Assembly: GCF_010550245.1 (NCBI RefSeq)
Contig: NZ_JAAGLU010000001.1
Coordinates: forward strand, 1 to 64,000
From: Streptomyces sp. SID12501
GTDB lineage: Bacteria > Actinomycetota > Actinomycetes > Streptomycetales > Streptomycetaceae
DNA: 64,000 bases
Direction: 5' to 3'
The position numbers and the translations under genes are program-made. The notes beneath the pieces were generated by a model. The model did not search any database, was not told where the DNA came from, and was given only the letters and a program-made list of their open reading frames with translations. Below are positions 25,180 to 34,821 of this stretch, piece by piece (positions within the stretch are counted from its first letter, which is position 1; each line of letters begins with the position of its first letter).

Positions 25180-26439
25180 GTGTCCGACCGTCTCCCCGTC
25201 CGCGGCAGTCGGTTCACCCTGGAACACGTGTCGCATCTGGCGTTCTTCGTCATCGTGGTGTCCGCGCTGCTGCAACTCACGCGACTCAACAGCGAGTTGT
25301 GCTGGTACATCGCGACGGTCAGCGGGTTGCTCGCGCTCACCTACACGGGCGGAGTGATGCTGTGGGACCGGCTCGGGGCGGTGGGGCGAGCGGCCTGGAT
25401 TCCGGTGCTGCTCGCGCTGTGGGGCCTCCTTCTCTTCCTCGTCCCGGCCGCGCTGACGTCCGCCTTCGTGTGGTGTGCCCTGCCGTTGGCGTGCGCCGCG
25501 CAGCGCGTGCTCGGCCGCCGGTCCGCGACCGCGGCGCTCGCCCTGATCACCCTTGTCCTCGTCACGGCACTGGTCGGGGCCGACGGCCGGTTCGTGATCG
25601 ACACGGTGCTGGTGCCCGTGGCGGCCGTCTGGGCAACCGTCGCCCTCTACCGTGCCCAGCAACGGGACGCCGAGGCGCGCCGGCGTCTCGTCGAGGAACT
25701 GCGCGACACGCGTGACCTCGTCGCCCGGCAGCAGCGCCGGGCGGGTGTGCTGGCGGAGCGGACGCGCATCGCCCGCGATCTGCACGACACCCTCGCCCAG
25801 GAACTCGCCGGCGGGCTGATGCTGCTCCAGGCCGCCGACCGAGACTGGGACGACCGCCCGGACGTGGCACGCACGCGCGTGCGCGCGGTCGCCGACGGGC
25901 TGGGCACCAACCTCGCCGAGACGCGCCGCATGATCGGGGACCTCACCCCGTCCGCCGTCGCCGAGACCGGCCTCGAAGGTGCGCTGCGCGTACTGTGCGC
26001 CCGCTCCCAGGCCGACGGGACCGCGGCGCAGGTACGGTTCCGGGCGGTCGGCGACCCCCAGCCCGTCCTCGACGAACATGCCGCCACCACCCTGTTCCGC
26101 GTCGCGCAGAGCACGCTGGCGAACGTCCGCGAACACGCCCACGCGGTGAACGTGCAGGTCACCCTCAGCCGACGGCAGCCCGACCGGGTGGACCTCGAAG
26201 TCAGCGACGACGGCGTGGGGTTCGACCCGGCCGAGGTCCTCGCGCGTACGTCGCAGGGCCAGGGCCGAGGCTTCGGACTGCCCGCGGCGCGCGCCCGGCT
26301 GCGCGAGTACGGCGGTGACCTGGACGTCAGCGGCGCGCCGGGCCGGGGCACCCGGATCCGGGCCACGGTCTCCGCGCGGCCCCGGCCGCAGACGGCTGCC
26401 GGGCCCGTCGCGGCCGTTCCCGCGGCGACCGCCCGATGA
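25180..26439 (+). CDS. NarL-type two-component sensor histidine kinase
   Basis: This 419-residue kinase has about five membrane helices in residues 15-155 with very short loops and no separate sensor domain, as in intramembrane-sensing kinases. A coiled coil ([20 protein letters not shown]) leads to the HisKA_3 dimerisation domain, where H202 in [14 protein letters not shown] is the phosphorylation site. The HATPase domain carries N ([12 protein letters not shown]), DDGVGFD and [13 protein letters not shown]. The GTG start at 25180 follows AAGGGGA. Its stop overlaps the response-regulator start by four bases (ATGA), so the pair is translationally coupled. The signal is unknown. Confidence 0.9.
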   Translation: MSDRLPVRGSRFTLEHVSHLAFFVIVVSALLQLTRLNSELCWYIATVSGLLALTYTGGVMLWDRLGAVGRAAWIPVLLALWGLLLFLVPAALTSAFVWCALPLACAAQRVLGRRSATAALALITLVLVTALVGADGRFVIDTVLVPVAAVWATVALYRAQQRDAEARRRLVEELRDTRDLVARQQRRAGVLAERTRIARDLHDTLAQELAGGLMLLQAADRDWDDRPDVARTRVRAVADGLGTNLAETRRMIGDLTPSAVAETGLEGALRVLCARSQADGTAAQVRFRAVGDPQPVLDEHAATTLFRVAQSTLANVREHAHAVNVQVTLSRRQPDRVDLEVSDDGVGFDPAEVLARTSQGQGRGFGLPAARARLREYGGDLDVSGAPGRGTRIRATVSARPRPQTAAGPVAAVPAATAR

Positions 26440-27101
26440 CCACGGACCCGCCCGGCGCGGCCGAACCGCTGCGCGTCCTGATCGCGGACGACCACGCCGT
26501 CGTACGGGCCGGTCTGCGCGCGCTTCTGGGAGGTGAAGCCGACATCGAGGTGATCGCCGAGGCCGGCAGTGGTGAGGAGGCGGTCGCTCTGGTCGCCCGG
26601 ATGCTTCCCGATGTCGCGCTGATGGACCTCCGGTTCGGGAGTCCGGGGGGTGGGATCGACGGGATCGAGGCGATCCGACGGCTGGCCGCCGAGGCGCCCG
26701 GTGTGGCAGTGGTGATGCTGACCAGCTATGCCGGACGGGCCGATGTGGTGCGGGCGTTGGAGGCGGGCGCCCGGGGTTATGTGCTCAAGGCGGGCCCGCC
26801 CGAGGAGCTGTTCCGCGCGGTGCGCGGGGCCGCCGCCGGGGCGCTGGGGCTGGCACCGGAGATCGTCGGGGAACTCGTCGGGCAAGTGGTCAGCCCGGCG
26901 CAGGAGTTGAGCGGACGCGAGGTCGAGGTCGTACGGCTGATGGCCGAGGGGCTCAGCAACCGGGCCATCGCCGGGGCCCTGTTCCTGAGCGAGGCCACCG
27001 TCAAGACGCATCTCGTGCGCGTCTACCGCAAGCTCAAGGTCGACAACAGGGCGGCTGCGGTCTCGGAGGCCGTGCGCCGGGGCGTACTCGAACTGACCTG
27101 A
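26436..27101 (+). CDS. NarL/FixJ-family response regulator
   Basis: This 221-residue regulator has a receiver domain with acidic pocket DDH at 18-20, phosphoacceptor D64 in LMDLRF, and a conserved lysine in GYVLKAG. A LuxR-type helix-turn-helix follows ([20 protein letters not shown], then [17 protein letters not shown]). A GSPGGGID insertion follows the phosphorylation strand. It is phosphorylated by the kinase it overlaps. Its targets are not evident in the window. Confidence 0.92.
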   Translation: MTTDPPGAAEPLRVLIADDHAVVRAGLRALLGGEADIEVIAEAGSGEEAVALVARMLPDVALMDLRFGSPGGGIDGIEAIRRLAAEAPGVAVVMLTSYAGRADVVRALEAGARGYVLKAGPPEELFRAVRGAAAGALGLAPEIVGELVGQVVSPAQELSGREVEVVRLMAEGLSNRAIAGALFLSEATVKTHLVRVYRKLKVDNRAAAVSEAVRRGVLELT

Positions 27102-27109
27102 CGCGGAGG

Positions 27110-27535
27110 TGAGTCGGAGGAGTGCCAGGGCCGTCCGGAGGCCATCCCGGGCGGTGAGCCAGTCCTCGTCCGCCCAGGTCACCGTCTTGCGGGATGCGTG
27201 ATCCGTAGTTGCCGGACTCGTCGACGCGGGCACGGACACTCGCGTGCACCCGGGCGTGCGGGGGCAGTCGGGCGGCGCCGGTAGGTCAGCAGGGCCCAGA
27301 CCCGGCCCATCCGGCGCACCGTGCCCAGCGCGTACGTCGGGCCGACCGTCACCTCGCGCCGGTACGCCCCGGGCCGCACGGCAGGAGACCTATGCCGTCG
27401 GGTGCGAGGGCGCCGTCCACGACCCACTTGAGGGCGACGGCGGTAGTCCTCGAAGGTGCCGCCGACGTCCGAGTGGACGGTGACGGCGCCGGAGCCGGAC
27501 GCGGAGGACGGCTTCGTGACCTTCGAACTCTGACA
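27110..27535 (-). pseudogene. Frameshifted remnant of an unrecognised gene
   Basis: On the minus strand, protein-like segments follow one another in changing frames. They read SGSGAVTVHSDVGGTFEDYR, then ALKWVVDGALAPDGIGLLP, then REVTVGPTYALGTVRRMGR followed by VWALLTYR, then HASVRARVDESGNYGSRI, and finally TVTWADEDWLTARDGLRTAL. At least three frame changes are needed to join them, and no frame is open over the whole stretch. This suggests a decayed gene, or sequencing indels. I do not recognise the family. The ends are approximate. The remaining 100 bp up to the cupin gene hold nothing clear. Confidence 0.45.
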
Positions 27536-27641
27536 CCGCAGGTCGCTCGGATGGCGGCCCCGGCTTGACAGGCGGACGATGGAAGGGAGCGGAAGGAAAC
27601 AGGGGGCCGACAGTCATGGAGGGGAATGGGAGGCAGCGGAC

Positions 27642-28007
27642 ATGCTGGAGATCAAGACGGTCGAGAAGCCGGACGAGCGGCGTGATTTCCCCCGGGGACA
27701 CCTCGAAGCCGTACACATGACAGGCCTCGACTTCGCCGTGGGAACCTTCGAACCGGGCTGGCGGTGGTCCGAGTGCGTCGGGCCCGTCGTGGGCACGAGC
27801 AGCTGCGAGATCCACCACAACGGTTACGTCGTCCAGGGCCGGATGGGCATCCGCATGGATGACGGCGGCGAGGGCGAAGTCGGCCCCGGCGACGTCTTCG
27901 TGTGTCCGCCCGGGCACGACGCATGGGTCGTCGGCGACGAACAGGTCATCGTCCATGACTTCGCGGGCGGCATGGCACAGGAGTACGCGAAGCCGCCGGG
28001 AAGCTGA
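27642..28007 (+). CDS. Small cupin-domain protein
   Basis: This single-domain cupin of 121 residues has two beta-barrel motifs: SSCEIHHNGYVVQGRMGIRM (histidines and the downstream glycine-rich turn) and GEVGPGDVFVCPPGHDAWV. The HH pair and a later histidine could ligate a metal, but the usual Glu ligand is not obvious, so binding may be weak or absent. The ATG at 27642 is eight bases after GGAGG. The gene converges on the CoxE-like gene with only eight bases between. The function is unknown. Confidence 0.82.
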   Translation: MLEIKTVEKPDERRDFPRGHLEAVHMTGLDFAVGTFEPGWRWSECVGPVVGTSSCEIHHNGYVVQGRMGIRMDDGGEGEVGPGDVFVCPPGHDAWVVGDEQVIVHDFAGGMAQEYAKPPGS

Positions 28008-28015
28008 CCTTCGGC

Positions 28016-29391
28016 TCACACGGGGAGCAACCGGCCGATCAGTGCGCCGAGTTGGAGGGCGTTGCGGCACTCGCGCATCTCCACCAGCTCGGCGTAGGCG
28101 GGCGCGGCCGAGTCGCCCGTGCCCCACTGTGACCGTGCCTCGGGGTTCAACCAGTACACGCGGCGGGCCCGTTCGGCCAGCTGCCGTACGGCGGCGAGGT
28201 TCGGGTCGCTCATGTTCGTACGGGCGTCACCCAGCACGAACACGGTCGTACGCGGGCCGACCGCGTCGGCGTACCGCTGCGTGAACTCGCCCAGGGCGAC
28301 GCCGTAGTCGCTGCTGCCGTGCCAGCCGGTCAGGGTCGCCTCGGCGCGGATGCGGGCGCCCAGCCCCTCGGCGTCGGCGGCGCCGTGCACCAACAGGCCG
28401 GTCACCTCGTCGACGCGATTGACGAAGGCGAACACGCGGACCTTGCTGAACTGGTCGTGCAGCGCCTGCACCAGCAGCATCGTGAAGTCGGAGAACCCGG
28501 CCACCGAGCCCGACACATCGCACAGCAGCACCAGTTCGGGCCGGGCGGGCCGGCGTCGGCGCAGTACGGGCCGCATCGGCACCCCGCCCGTCGACAGCGA
28601 CGCACGCACCGTGCGCCGCAGGTCGATCGAGCCGCGTGCCGCCTTACGGCGGCGCGCCGCCAGCCGGGTGGCCAGCTTCCGCGCGAGCGGCTGAACAGCC
28701 CTGCGCAGTTCGGCCAGTTGGGCGCGCCCGGCGACAAGGAAGTCGACCCGGTCGGCGGTCGGCGCCACCGCCCGCCGGGCGATCTCGTCCCGGCCGCGCC
28801 GCTCGGCCACCCGGCGCCGCGCCTCAGCGCCGACCAGCCGCCGGAACTCCTCGATCCGCCGCCGGATCTCGTCGTCGAGGAGTCGGTCGGCGAAGCCCGG
28901 GTCCGCGGTCCCCTCCCGGAGACTCGCCCGCACCCGGGCCAGCAGCGTCTGCGGCCGGAGCCGGTCCAGCGTCTGGTACGACGACCAGCCGTCAGACCCC
29001 GGCGAGGAGCCGTACCCACCGAAACCGTCGACGGCCTCGGTGGCCAACCGGGCCAGCAGTGCCTGGTCGTTCGCGGCCAGCGCGGCGGCGAGCCGGTCGC
29101 GCAGTTCGTCCCGCTCCGCGGGCTCCGTACCGGGCGCTCCGACACCCCGGGGAAAGTACAGGTCGAAGACGGGGTCGAACACCGGGCGCTGGTCCGTGCC
29201 GTGCAGCAGGGTCGCGGCCAGCCCTTCGCGCAGCAACTCCCGGTCGGTGAAGCCGAGTACGGCCACCGCCTGGGCCGCGTCCACGGTTTCCCCGGTGCCG
29301 ATCCGCACACCGTGCGAGCGCAGCGCCCCGACGAGCCCTGTCAGCCGTTCGGTGACGCCCGCACCAGAACCGCCGTGCGCGGACCGCGCGT

Positions 29392-29395
<4 letters not shown>
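28016..29395 (-). CDS. CoxE-like von Willebrand factor A domain protein
   Basis: This 459-residue cytosolic protein has an N-terminal helical region (1-270, many Arg) and a C-terminal VWA domain with the metal-ion-dependent adhesion motif DVSGS followed by TLTGWHGSSDYG. This is the arrangement of CoxE / YehP-type proteins, which work with a MoxR-type AAA+ ATPase as a metallo-chaperone pair, for example in maturing molybdenum hydroxylases. The MoxR gene is immediately upstream and overlaps by four bases. No target enzyme is nearby. It converges on the cupin gene. Confidence 0.87.
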
Positions 29396-30270
<875 letters not shown>

Positions 30271-30410
30271 GAACAGGTTCCAAGTCGCTATCTAAGCGCT
30301 TGTTCACCGCTTGTGTCACGTATGAATCCGCAGAACGGCACTCACGACGGCACTCCGGGACGGGGGCCGGCCGCCGAAGCGCCCGACCACTCAAGCCCGT
30401 TCACGCCCGT

Positions 30411-31067
30411 TCAGATGGAACCTTCACCGCCCACCAGGACCACCTCCAGCGTGCGCGGACCGTGCACCCCCTCGACCCGGTCCAGTTCGATGTCACTGGT
30501 CGCGGACGGACCGGAGATCCACGTCAACGGCCGTGCCGGGTCCAGGAGTTCAAAGGCCTGGGGTACGGAGGAGACGACCTGGTCGGGCACGCGGACGACG
30601 CAGATGTGGTGGTCGGGGACCAGGGTGATCCGGCGGCGGCCCTGGTCCGGACCGCCGTCCAGGACGATGGTGCCGGTCTCGGCGATGGCGAGGGCGCAGG
30701 CCGTGACGACGCTGTCCACCTCGTCCAGGTCGTACGCGGTGCTCACCGCGCTGTCCTCGACCCGGGCGGTGTCCGTGGCCGACAGCCACTCCGGCGGGAG
30801 CCCCGGCGGTACGACCACTGACGCCGACCCGTGCGCGGCCAGTATCCCGGCGAGGACTCCCGGGAGCTCGCCGGTGGTGCATCGGTGGACGATCGCCCGG
30901 TAGTCCGCCAGGTTCTCGGCGAGGAGTTCGACCGTCTCCTCGACGCTCCGGTTTCCGTGCTCGCGCACATAGTCGCGATCGACGGCCTGCTCGTACGGCG
31001 TGTCGTCGCGGGGCACATCGGAGAGTGCGCGCCGCACCCGGGCCAGGATCAGATCGCGGCTGTTCAC
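30411..31067 (-). CDS. lutC: LutC: LUD-domain subunit of L-lactate utilisation complex
   Basis: This 218-residue LUD-domain protein is the third subunit of the LutABC complex, which oxidises L-lactate to pyruvate. Family blocks seen are NLADYRAIV, ALAIAETGTIVLDGGPDQGRR and PDHHICVV near 127-158, and SDIELDRVEGVHGPRTLEVV at the C-terminus. The GTG start at 31067 overlaps the lutB stop by four bases, and the frame is open further upstream only as a shadow of lutB. It is the last gene of the rhaI-rhaDE-rhaB-lutABC series. Confidence 0.92.
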   Translation of the reverse strand: MNSRDLILARVRRALSDVPRDDTPYEQAVDRDYVREHGNRSVEETVELLAENLADYRAIVHRCTTGELPGVLAGILAAHGSASVVVPPGLPPEWLSATDTARVEDSAVSTAYDLDEVDSVVTACALAIAETGTIVLDGGPDQGRRRITLVPDHHICVVRVPDQVVSSVPQAFELLDPARPLTWISGPSATSDIELDRVEGVHGPRTLEVVLVGGEGSI

Positions 31068-32545
31068 TTGCGGGTGTCCTTTCCGCCGTTCGTGCGCTGC
31101 CACCAGTCGCGGAACGGCTCCGCCGGTACGGCCGGCAGATCGCGGGTGCCGCTCCAGGCCCTGCCGGGGCCGGGCAGGGTGCGGGGGTGGAAGCGCCGGG
31201 TGCGGGAGGCGAGGCGCTGGCCGGTACGCAGGGCGCCGGGATGGCTGAACGCCCAGCGGGCGGCGCGCATCGCGGCCCGCTCGGCGGCGTGCCCCTTCGC
31301 GGGCTTCAGGACGACCTTGTTGCCCTCCCGGGTGGCCGGCCCGCCCTGGGCGATGCGCTCGCGCAGGTGCACCAGCACCTCCGGGATGTCGATGGCGACC
31401 GGGCAGACCTCGTAGCAGGCCCCGCACAGCGAGGAGGCGTACGGGAGCGAGGCGTCGATCTCGCTCGCGGTGCCCCGGAGTTGAGGGCTGAGGATGGCGC
31501 CGATCGGGCCGGGATAGACGGAGCCGTAGGCGTGGCCGCCGGCCCGCTCGTACACCGGGCAGACGTTGAGACAGGCCGAGCAGCGGATGCAGCGCAGGGC
31601 CTGGCGGCCGACCTCGTCGGCGAGGGTGTCGGTGCGGCCGTTGTCGATCAGGACGAGGTGGAAGGTCTGCGGGCCGTCGCCGTCCGTGGTGCCGGTCCAG
31701 GTCGACGTGTACGGGTTCATGCGTTCGGCGGTCGAGGAGCGGGGGAGGGTCTGGAGGAAGACTTCCAGGTCCTGCCAGGTCGGCACGATCTTCTCGATGC
31801 CGACGACCGAGATGAGCGTCTCGGGCAGGGTCAGGCACATCCGCCCGTTGCCCTCGGACTCGACCACGACCAGGGTGCCGGTCTCGGCGACCATGAAGTT
31901 GGCGCCGGAGACGCCCACCTTGGCGCGCAGGAACTTCTCCCGGAGGTGGAGCCGTGCCGCCTCGGCCAGTTCGGCGGGCGTGTCGGTGAGGCCCTCGGGG
32001 GCCGGGCGGCCCCACTCGCTCATCTCGCGCGCGAAGATGTCCCGGATCTCGCCCCGGTTGCGGTGGATCGCAGGGACGAGGATGTGCGAGGGCCGGTCCT
32101 TGCCCAACTGCACGATCAGCTCGGCGAGATCGGTCTCGTAGGCCGCGATGCCCTCGGCCTCCAGGGCCTCGTTCAGCCCGATCTCCTGCGTGGCCATCGA
32201 CTTGACCTTGACGACCTCCGACTCACCGGTCATCCGCACCAGGTCGACGACGATCCGGTTGGCCTCCTCCGCGTCGGCGGCCCAGTGCACGACACCGCCG
32301 GCCGCCATGACCGACTCCTCCAACTGCACGAGATAGCGGTCGAGATGACGGAGCGTGTGGTCCTTGATCCGCTTGCCCGCCTCGCGCAGCTCCGCCCAGT
32401 CGGACACCTCGGCGACGGCTTTCGCCCGTTTCCCGCGGATCGTGTGGGTGGCGTGGCGCAGATTGGCGCGCAGGGTCTTGTTGTTGACCGCCTCGTGGGC
32501 CGCCTCGGGAAAGGCCGGCATCCCGACGAACGTACCGCCGCTCAT
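31064..32545 (-). CDS. lutB: LutB: iron-sulfur subunit of L-lactate utilisation complex
   Basis: This 493-residue protein has a LUD domain in the N-terminal half (ESEVVKVKSMATQEIGLNEA, HILVPAIHRNRGEIRDIF, VSGANFMVAETGTLV). Two ferredoxin-type 4Fe-4S motifs follow, CIRCSACLNVCPVY and CGACYEVCPV, near residues 320-375. With LutA and LutC it oxidises L-lactate to pyruvate in the cytosol. The ATG follows AAAAGGAG. It overlaps lutA by four bases and lutC by four, so all three are translationally coupled. In this locus lactate would come from rhamnose cleavage. Confidence 0.93.
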   Translation of the reverse strand: MSGGTFVGMPAFPEAAHEAVNNKTLRANLRHATHTIRGKRAKAVAEVSDWAELREAGKRIKDHTLRHLDRYLVQLEESVMAAGGVVHWAADAEEANRIVVDLVRMTGESEVVKVKSMATQEIGLNEALEAEGIAAYETDLAELIVQLGKDRPSHILVPAIHRNRGEIRDIFAREMSEWGRPAPEGLTDTPAELAEAARLHLREKFLRAKVGVSGANFMVAETGTLVVVESEGNGRMCLTLPETLISVVGIEKIVPTWQDLEVFLQTLPRSSTAERMNPYTSTWTGTTDGDGPQTFHLVLIDNGRTDTLADEVGRQALRCIRCSACLNVCPVYERAGGHAYGSVYPGPIGAILSPQLRGTASEIDASLPYASSLCGACYEVCPVAIDIPEVLVHLRERIAQGGPATREGNKVVLKPAKGHAAERAAMRAARWAFSHPGALRTGQRLASRTRRFHPRTLPGPGRAWSGTRDLPAVPAEPFRDWWQRTNGGKDTRK

Positions 32546-33297
32546 ACGCTCGGCTCCTTTTCCGTGCTCGCCAGGATCTCCGCGATGTGCACCGGCCGCA
32601 TGCCGGTGCTCAGCCGGGTCATGGTCCCGCCGATGTGCATGAGACACGAGTTGTCGGCGGCGCACAGCACCTCCGCCCCCGTCGACTCGGCGTTGCGCAC
32701 CTTGTCGGTGCCCATCGCCGCCGAGACATCGGAGTTCTTCAGCGCGAACGTGCCGCCGAAGCCACAGCACTCGTCGGCCCCGGGGAGCTCGCGCAGCTCA
32801 AGCCCCTTGACGGCCTGGAGCAGCTTGAACGGCCGGTCGGCCAGCCCGAGGCCGCGCAGCCCGTGGCACGTCGGGTGGTAGGTGACGGTGTGCGGGTAGT
32901 AGGCGCCCACGTCCGTCACCCCCAGCACGTCCACCAGGAACTCCGTCAGCTCGTACGTCTTCGGGACCACGGGCGCCAGCGTGGCCGCCAGTCCGTCCCC
33001 GCGCCCCTCGGCACGCGCCCGCTCACCCATCCGCGGATACAGCTCGCGCACCATCGCGCCGCACGACCCGGAGGGCGTGACGATCGCCTCGTACCCCCCG
33101 AATACATCGGAGAAATGCCGGGCGAGAGGCTCGGCCTCGTGTCGGTACCCGGTGTTGTAGTGAGCCTGCCCGCAGCAGGTCTGCGCCATCGGGAAGTCGA
33201 CGTCGACACCCAGCCTGGTCAGCAGTTTCACTACGGCGCGGCCCGTGTCCGGATACAGCGTGTCGTTGACACAGGTAAGGAACAGGGCGACACGCAT
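32542..33297 (-). CDS. lutA: LutA: cysteine-rich (CCG) subunit of L-lactate utilisation complex
   Basis: This 251-residue protein has two CCG domains: MAQTCCGQAHYNTGY near residues 38-52 and GADECCGFGGTFAL near 171-184. Further cysteines lie in SGSCGAMV and HPTCHG. Such CCG proteins bind Fe-S clusters in heterodisulfide-reductase and lactate-oxidising complexes. It is the first gene of lutABC, 72 bp after rhaB, so it is probably carried on the rhamnose transcript. The start ATG is preceded by AGGAG. Confidence 0.93.
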   Translation of the reverse strand: MRVALFLTCVNDTLYPDTGRAVVKLLTRLGVDVDFPMAQTCCGQAHYNTGYRHEAEPLARHFSDVFGGYEAIVTPSGSCGAMVRELYPRMGERARAEGRGDGLAATLAPVVPKTYELTEFLVDVLGVTDVGAYYPHTVTYHPTCHGLRGLGLADRPFKLLQAVKGLELRELPGADECCGFGGTFALKNSDVSAAMGTDKVRNAESTGAEVLCAADNSCLMHIGGTMTRLSTGMRPVHIAEILASTEKEPSV

Positions 33298-33369
33298 CGC
33301 GGCTCCTAGCGATCGATCATCGGATGAGTGAAGGGTACGCGGAGGCCGCGTGGTGGGGGAATCCCCGTC

Positions 33370-34821
33370 TCATCGGGCTTCGGTGAGACGGGCCTGGGCC
33401 GCACGCCAGGCCGCCGGGTCGCCGGACGGCTCGTAGCGGGTCAGCGGCTGGGTACGGGCGAGCAGCCGGCGCATGTCCGTACGGTCGCCGACGAGGCCGT
33501 GGGCCCTCGCCTGGACGAGGACGTTGCCGAGCGCGGCGGCCTCGGCCGGACCCGCCACCACCGGCAACCCGCAGGCGTCGGCGGTGAGTTGGCACAGCAG
33601 CGCGTTGCGTGTCCCGCCCCCGACGATGTGCACGGCGTCGACGGAGTGCCCGGCGAGCCGCTGGGCGTCCGCCACCGCCCGCCGATGGGCGAGGGCGAGG
33701 GAGTCGAGGATGCAGCGGGTGATCTCGCCCGGAGTCCCGGGCACCGGCTGCCCGGAGACCCGGCAGGCCTCGGCGATCCGCTCCGGCATCCGTCCCGGCG
33801 CCAGGAACGCCGCGTCCCCCGCGTCCACCACGGACCGCAGCCCCGGTGCCTCGCCCGCCGCCCGCAGCAGGTCGCCCAGGTCGGGGTTCCCCCAGGCCCG
33901 TACACACTCCTGGAGCAGCCACAGCCCCATGATGTTGCGCAGATAGCGGACCGTGCCGTCGAGCCCCAGCTCGTTGGTGAAGTTGGCGGCCCGGCTCTCC
34001 TCGGAGAGGACGGGCGCCTCCAGCTCCAGGCCGGCCAGGGACCAGGTGCCGGTGCAGATGTAGGCGAACCGCTCGTCCACCGCCGGCACGGCCGCCACCG
34101 CGGAGGCGGTGTCGTGCGACCCGACCGTGGTCACCGGCACCGGTCCGGTGAGGCCGGTCTCCTCCAGCACCTCGGCCCGCAGCACACCCGCCGGATCACC
34201 GGGCCGGCGCAGAGGTGCGAACAGTCCGAGGTCGATGTCCAGTCTCCGCGCGATGTCATGGGCCCAGTCACGCGTGCGGGGATCGATCAGCTGGGTGGTG
34301 GAGGCGTTGGTCAGCTCGGTGCCGGCCTGGCCCGTGAGCCAGTACGTCAGCAGATCGGGGATGAGCAACAGACGCTGTGCGGCGGCCAGTTGGCGCGTGC
34401 CACGGGCCGCCGTCAGCTGGTAGAGGGTGTTGAAGGGTGCGTACTGCAACCCGGTCGCCGCGTACAGTTCGGCGGCCGGGACGGACGCCCACACCTTCTC
34501 CGCGACGCCCTCGGTGCGGGCGTCGCGGTAGTGCACCGGGTTGCCGAGCAGGGCGCCGTCGGCGTCCAGCAGGCCGTAGTCCACGGCCCAGCTGTCGATG
34601 CCGACGGAGTCGACCTGCCCGGCTGCCCGCAGCCCGTCGAGCACACCCCCGTACAGCGCGAGAACGTCCCAGCGCAGCCCTTCGGGCACCCGTACGGGCC
34701 GGTTCACGAACCGGTGCGCCTCGGCCAGCTCCAGCGTGTCGGGCCCGACGCGGCCGACCATGACGCGTCCACTGGACGCGCCGAGGTCGACCGCGGCGTA
34801 CGACTTCACGGTCTGCGTCAT
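33370..34821 (-). CDS. rhaB: L-rhamnulokinase
   Basis: This 483-residue FGGY-family sugar kinase phosphorylates L-rhamnulose with ATP to L-rhamnulose-1-phosphate. The N-terminal AAVDLGASSGRVMVG nucleotide-phosphate loop, SVGIDSWAVDYGLLD, the C-terminal HIVGGGTRNALLCQLTADA adenosine block and VGSHDTASAV are all family-typical. The length is normal. The start overlaps the stop of the upstream aldolase-dehydrogenase gene by four bases, so the two are coupled. Rhamnulokinase is supported over xylulokinase by the rhamnose neighbours on both sides. Confidence 0.93.
   Translation of the reverse strand: MTQTVKSYAAVDLGASSGRVMVGRVGPDTLELAEAHRFVNRPVRVPEGLRWDVLALYGGVLDGLRAAGQVDSVGIDSWAVDYGLLDADGALLGNPVHYRDARTEGVAEKVWASVPAAELYAATGLQYAPFNTLYQLTAARGTRQLAAAQRLLLIPDLLTYWLTGQAGTELTNASTTQLIDPRTRDWAHDIARRLDIDLGLFAPLRRPGDPAGVLRAEVLEETGLTGPVPVTTVGSHDTASAVAAVPAVDERFAYICTGTWSLAGLELEAPVLSEESRAANFTNELGLDGTVRYLRNIMGLWLLQECVRAWGNPDLGDLLRAAGEAPGLRSVVDAGDAAFLAPGRMPERIAEACRVSGQPVPGTPGEITRCILDSLALAHRRAVADAQRLAGHSVDAVHIVGGGTRNALLCQLTADACGLPVVAGPAEAAALGNVLVQARAHGLVGDRTDMRRLLARTQPLTRYEPSGDPAAWRAAQARLTEAR

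Noticed and set aside
30294..30301. AAGCGCTT upstream of the MoxR gene, like the LacI operators at 5562
   Set aside because: A single 8-bp match in a 64-kb window is expected by chance and has no supporting second site.
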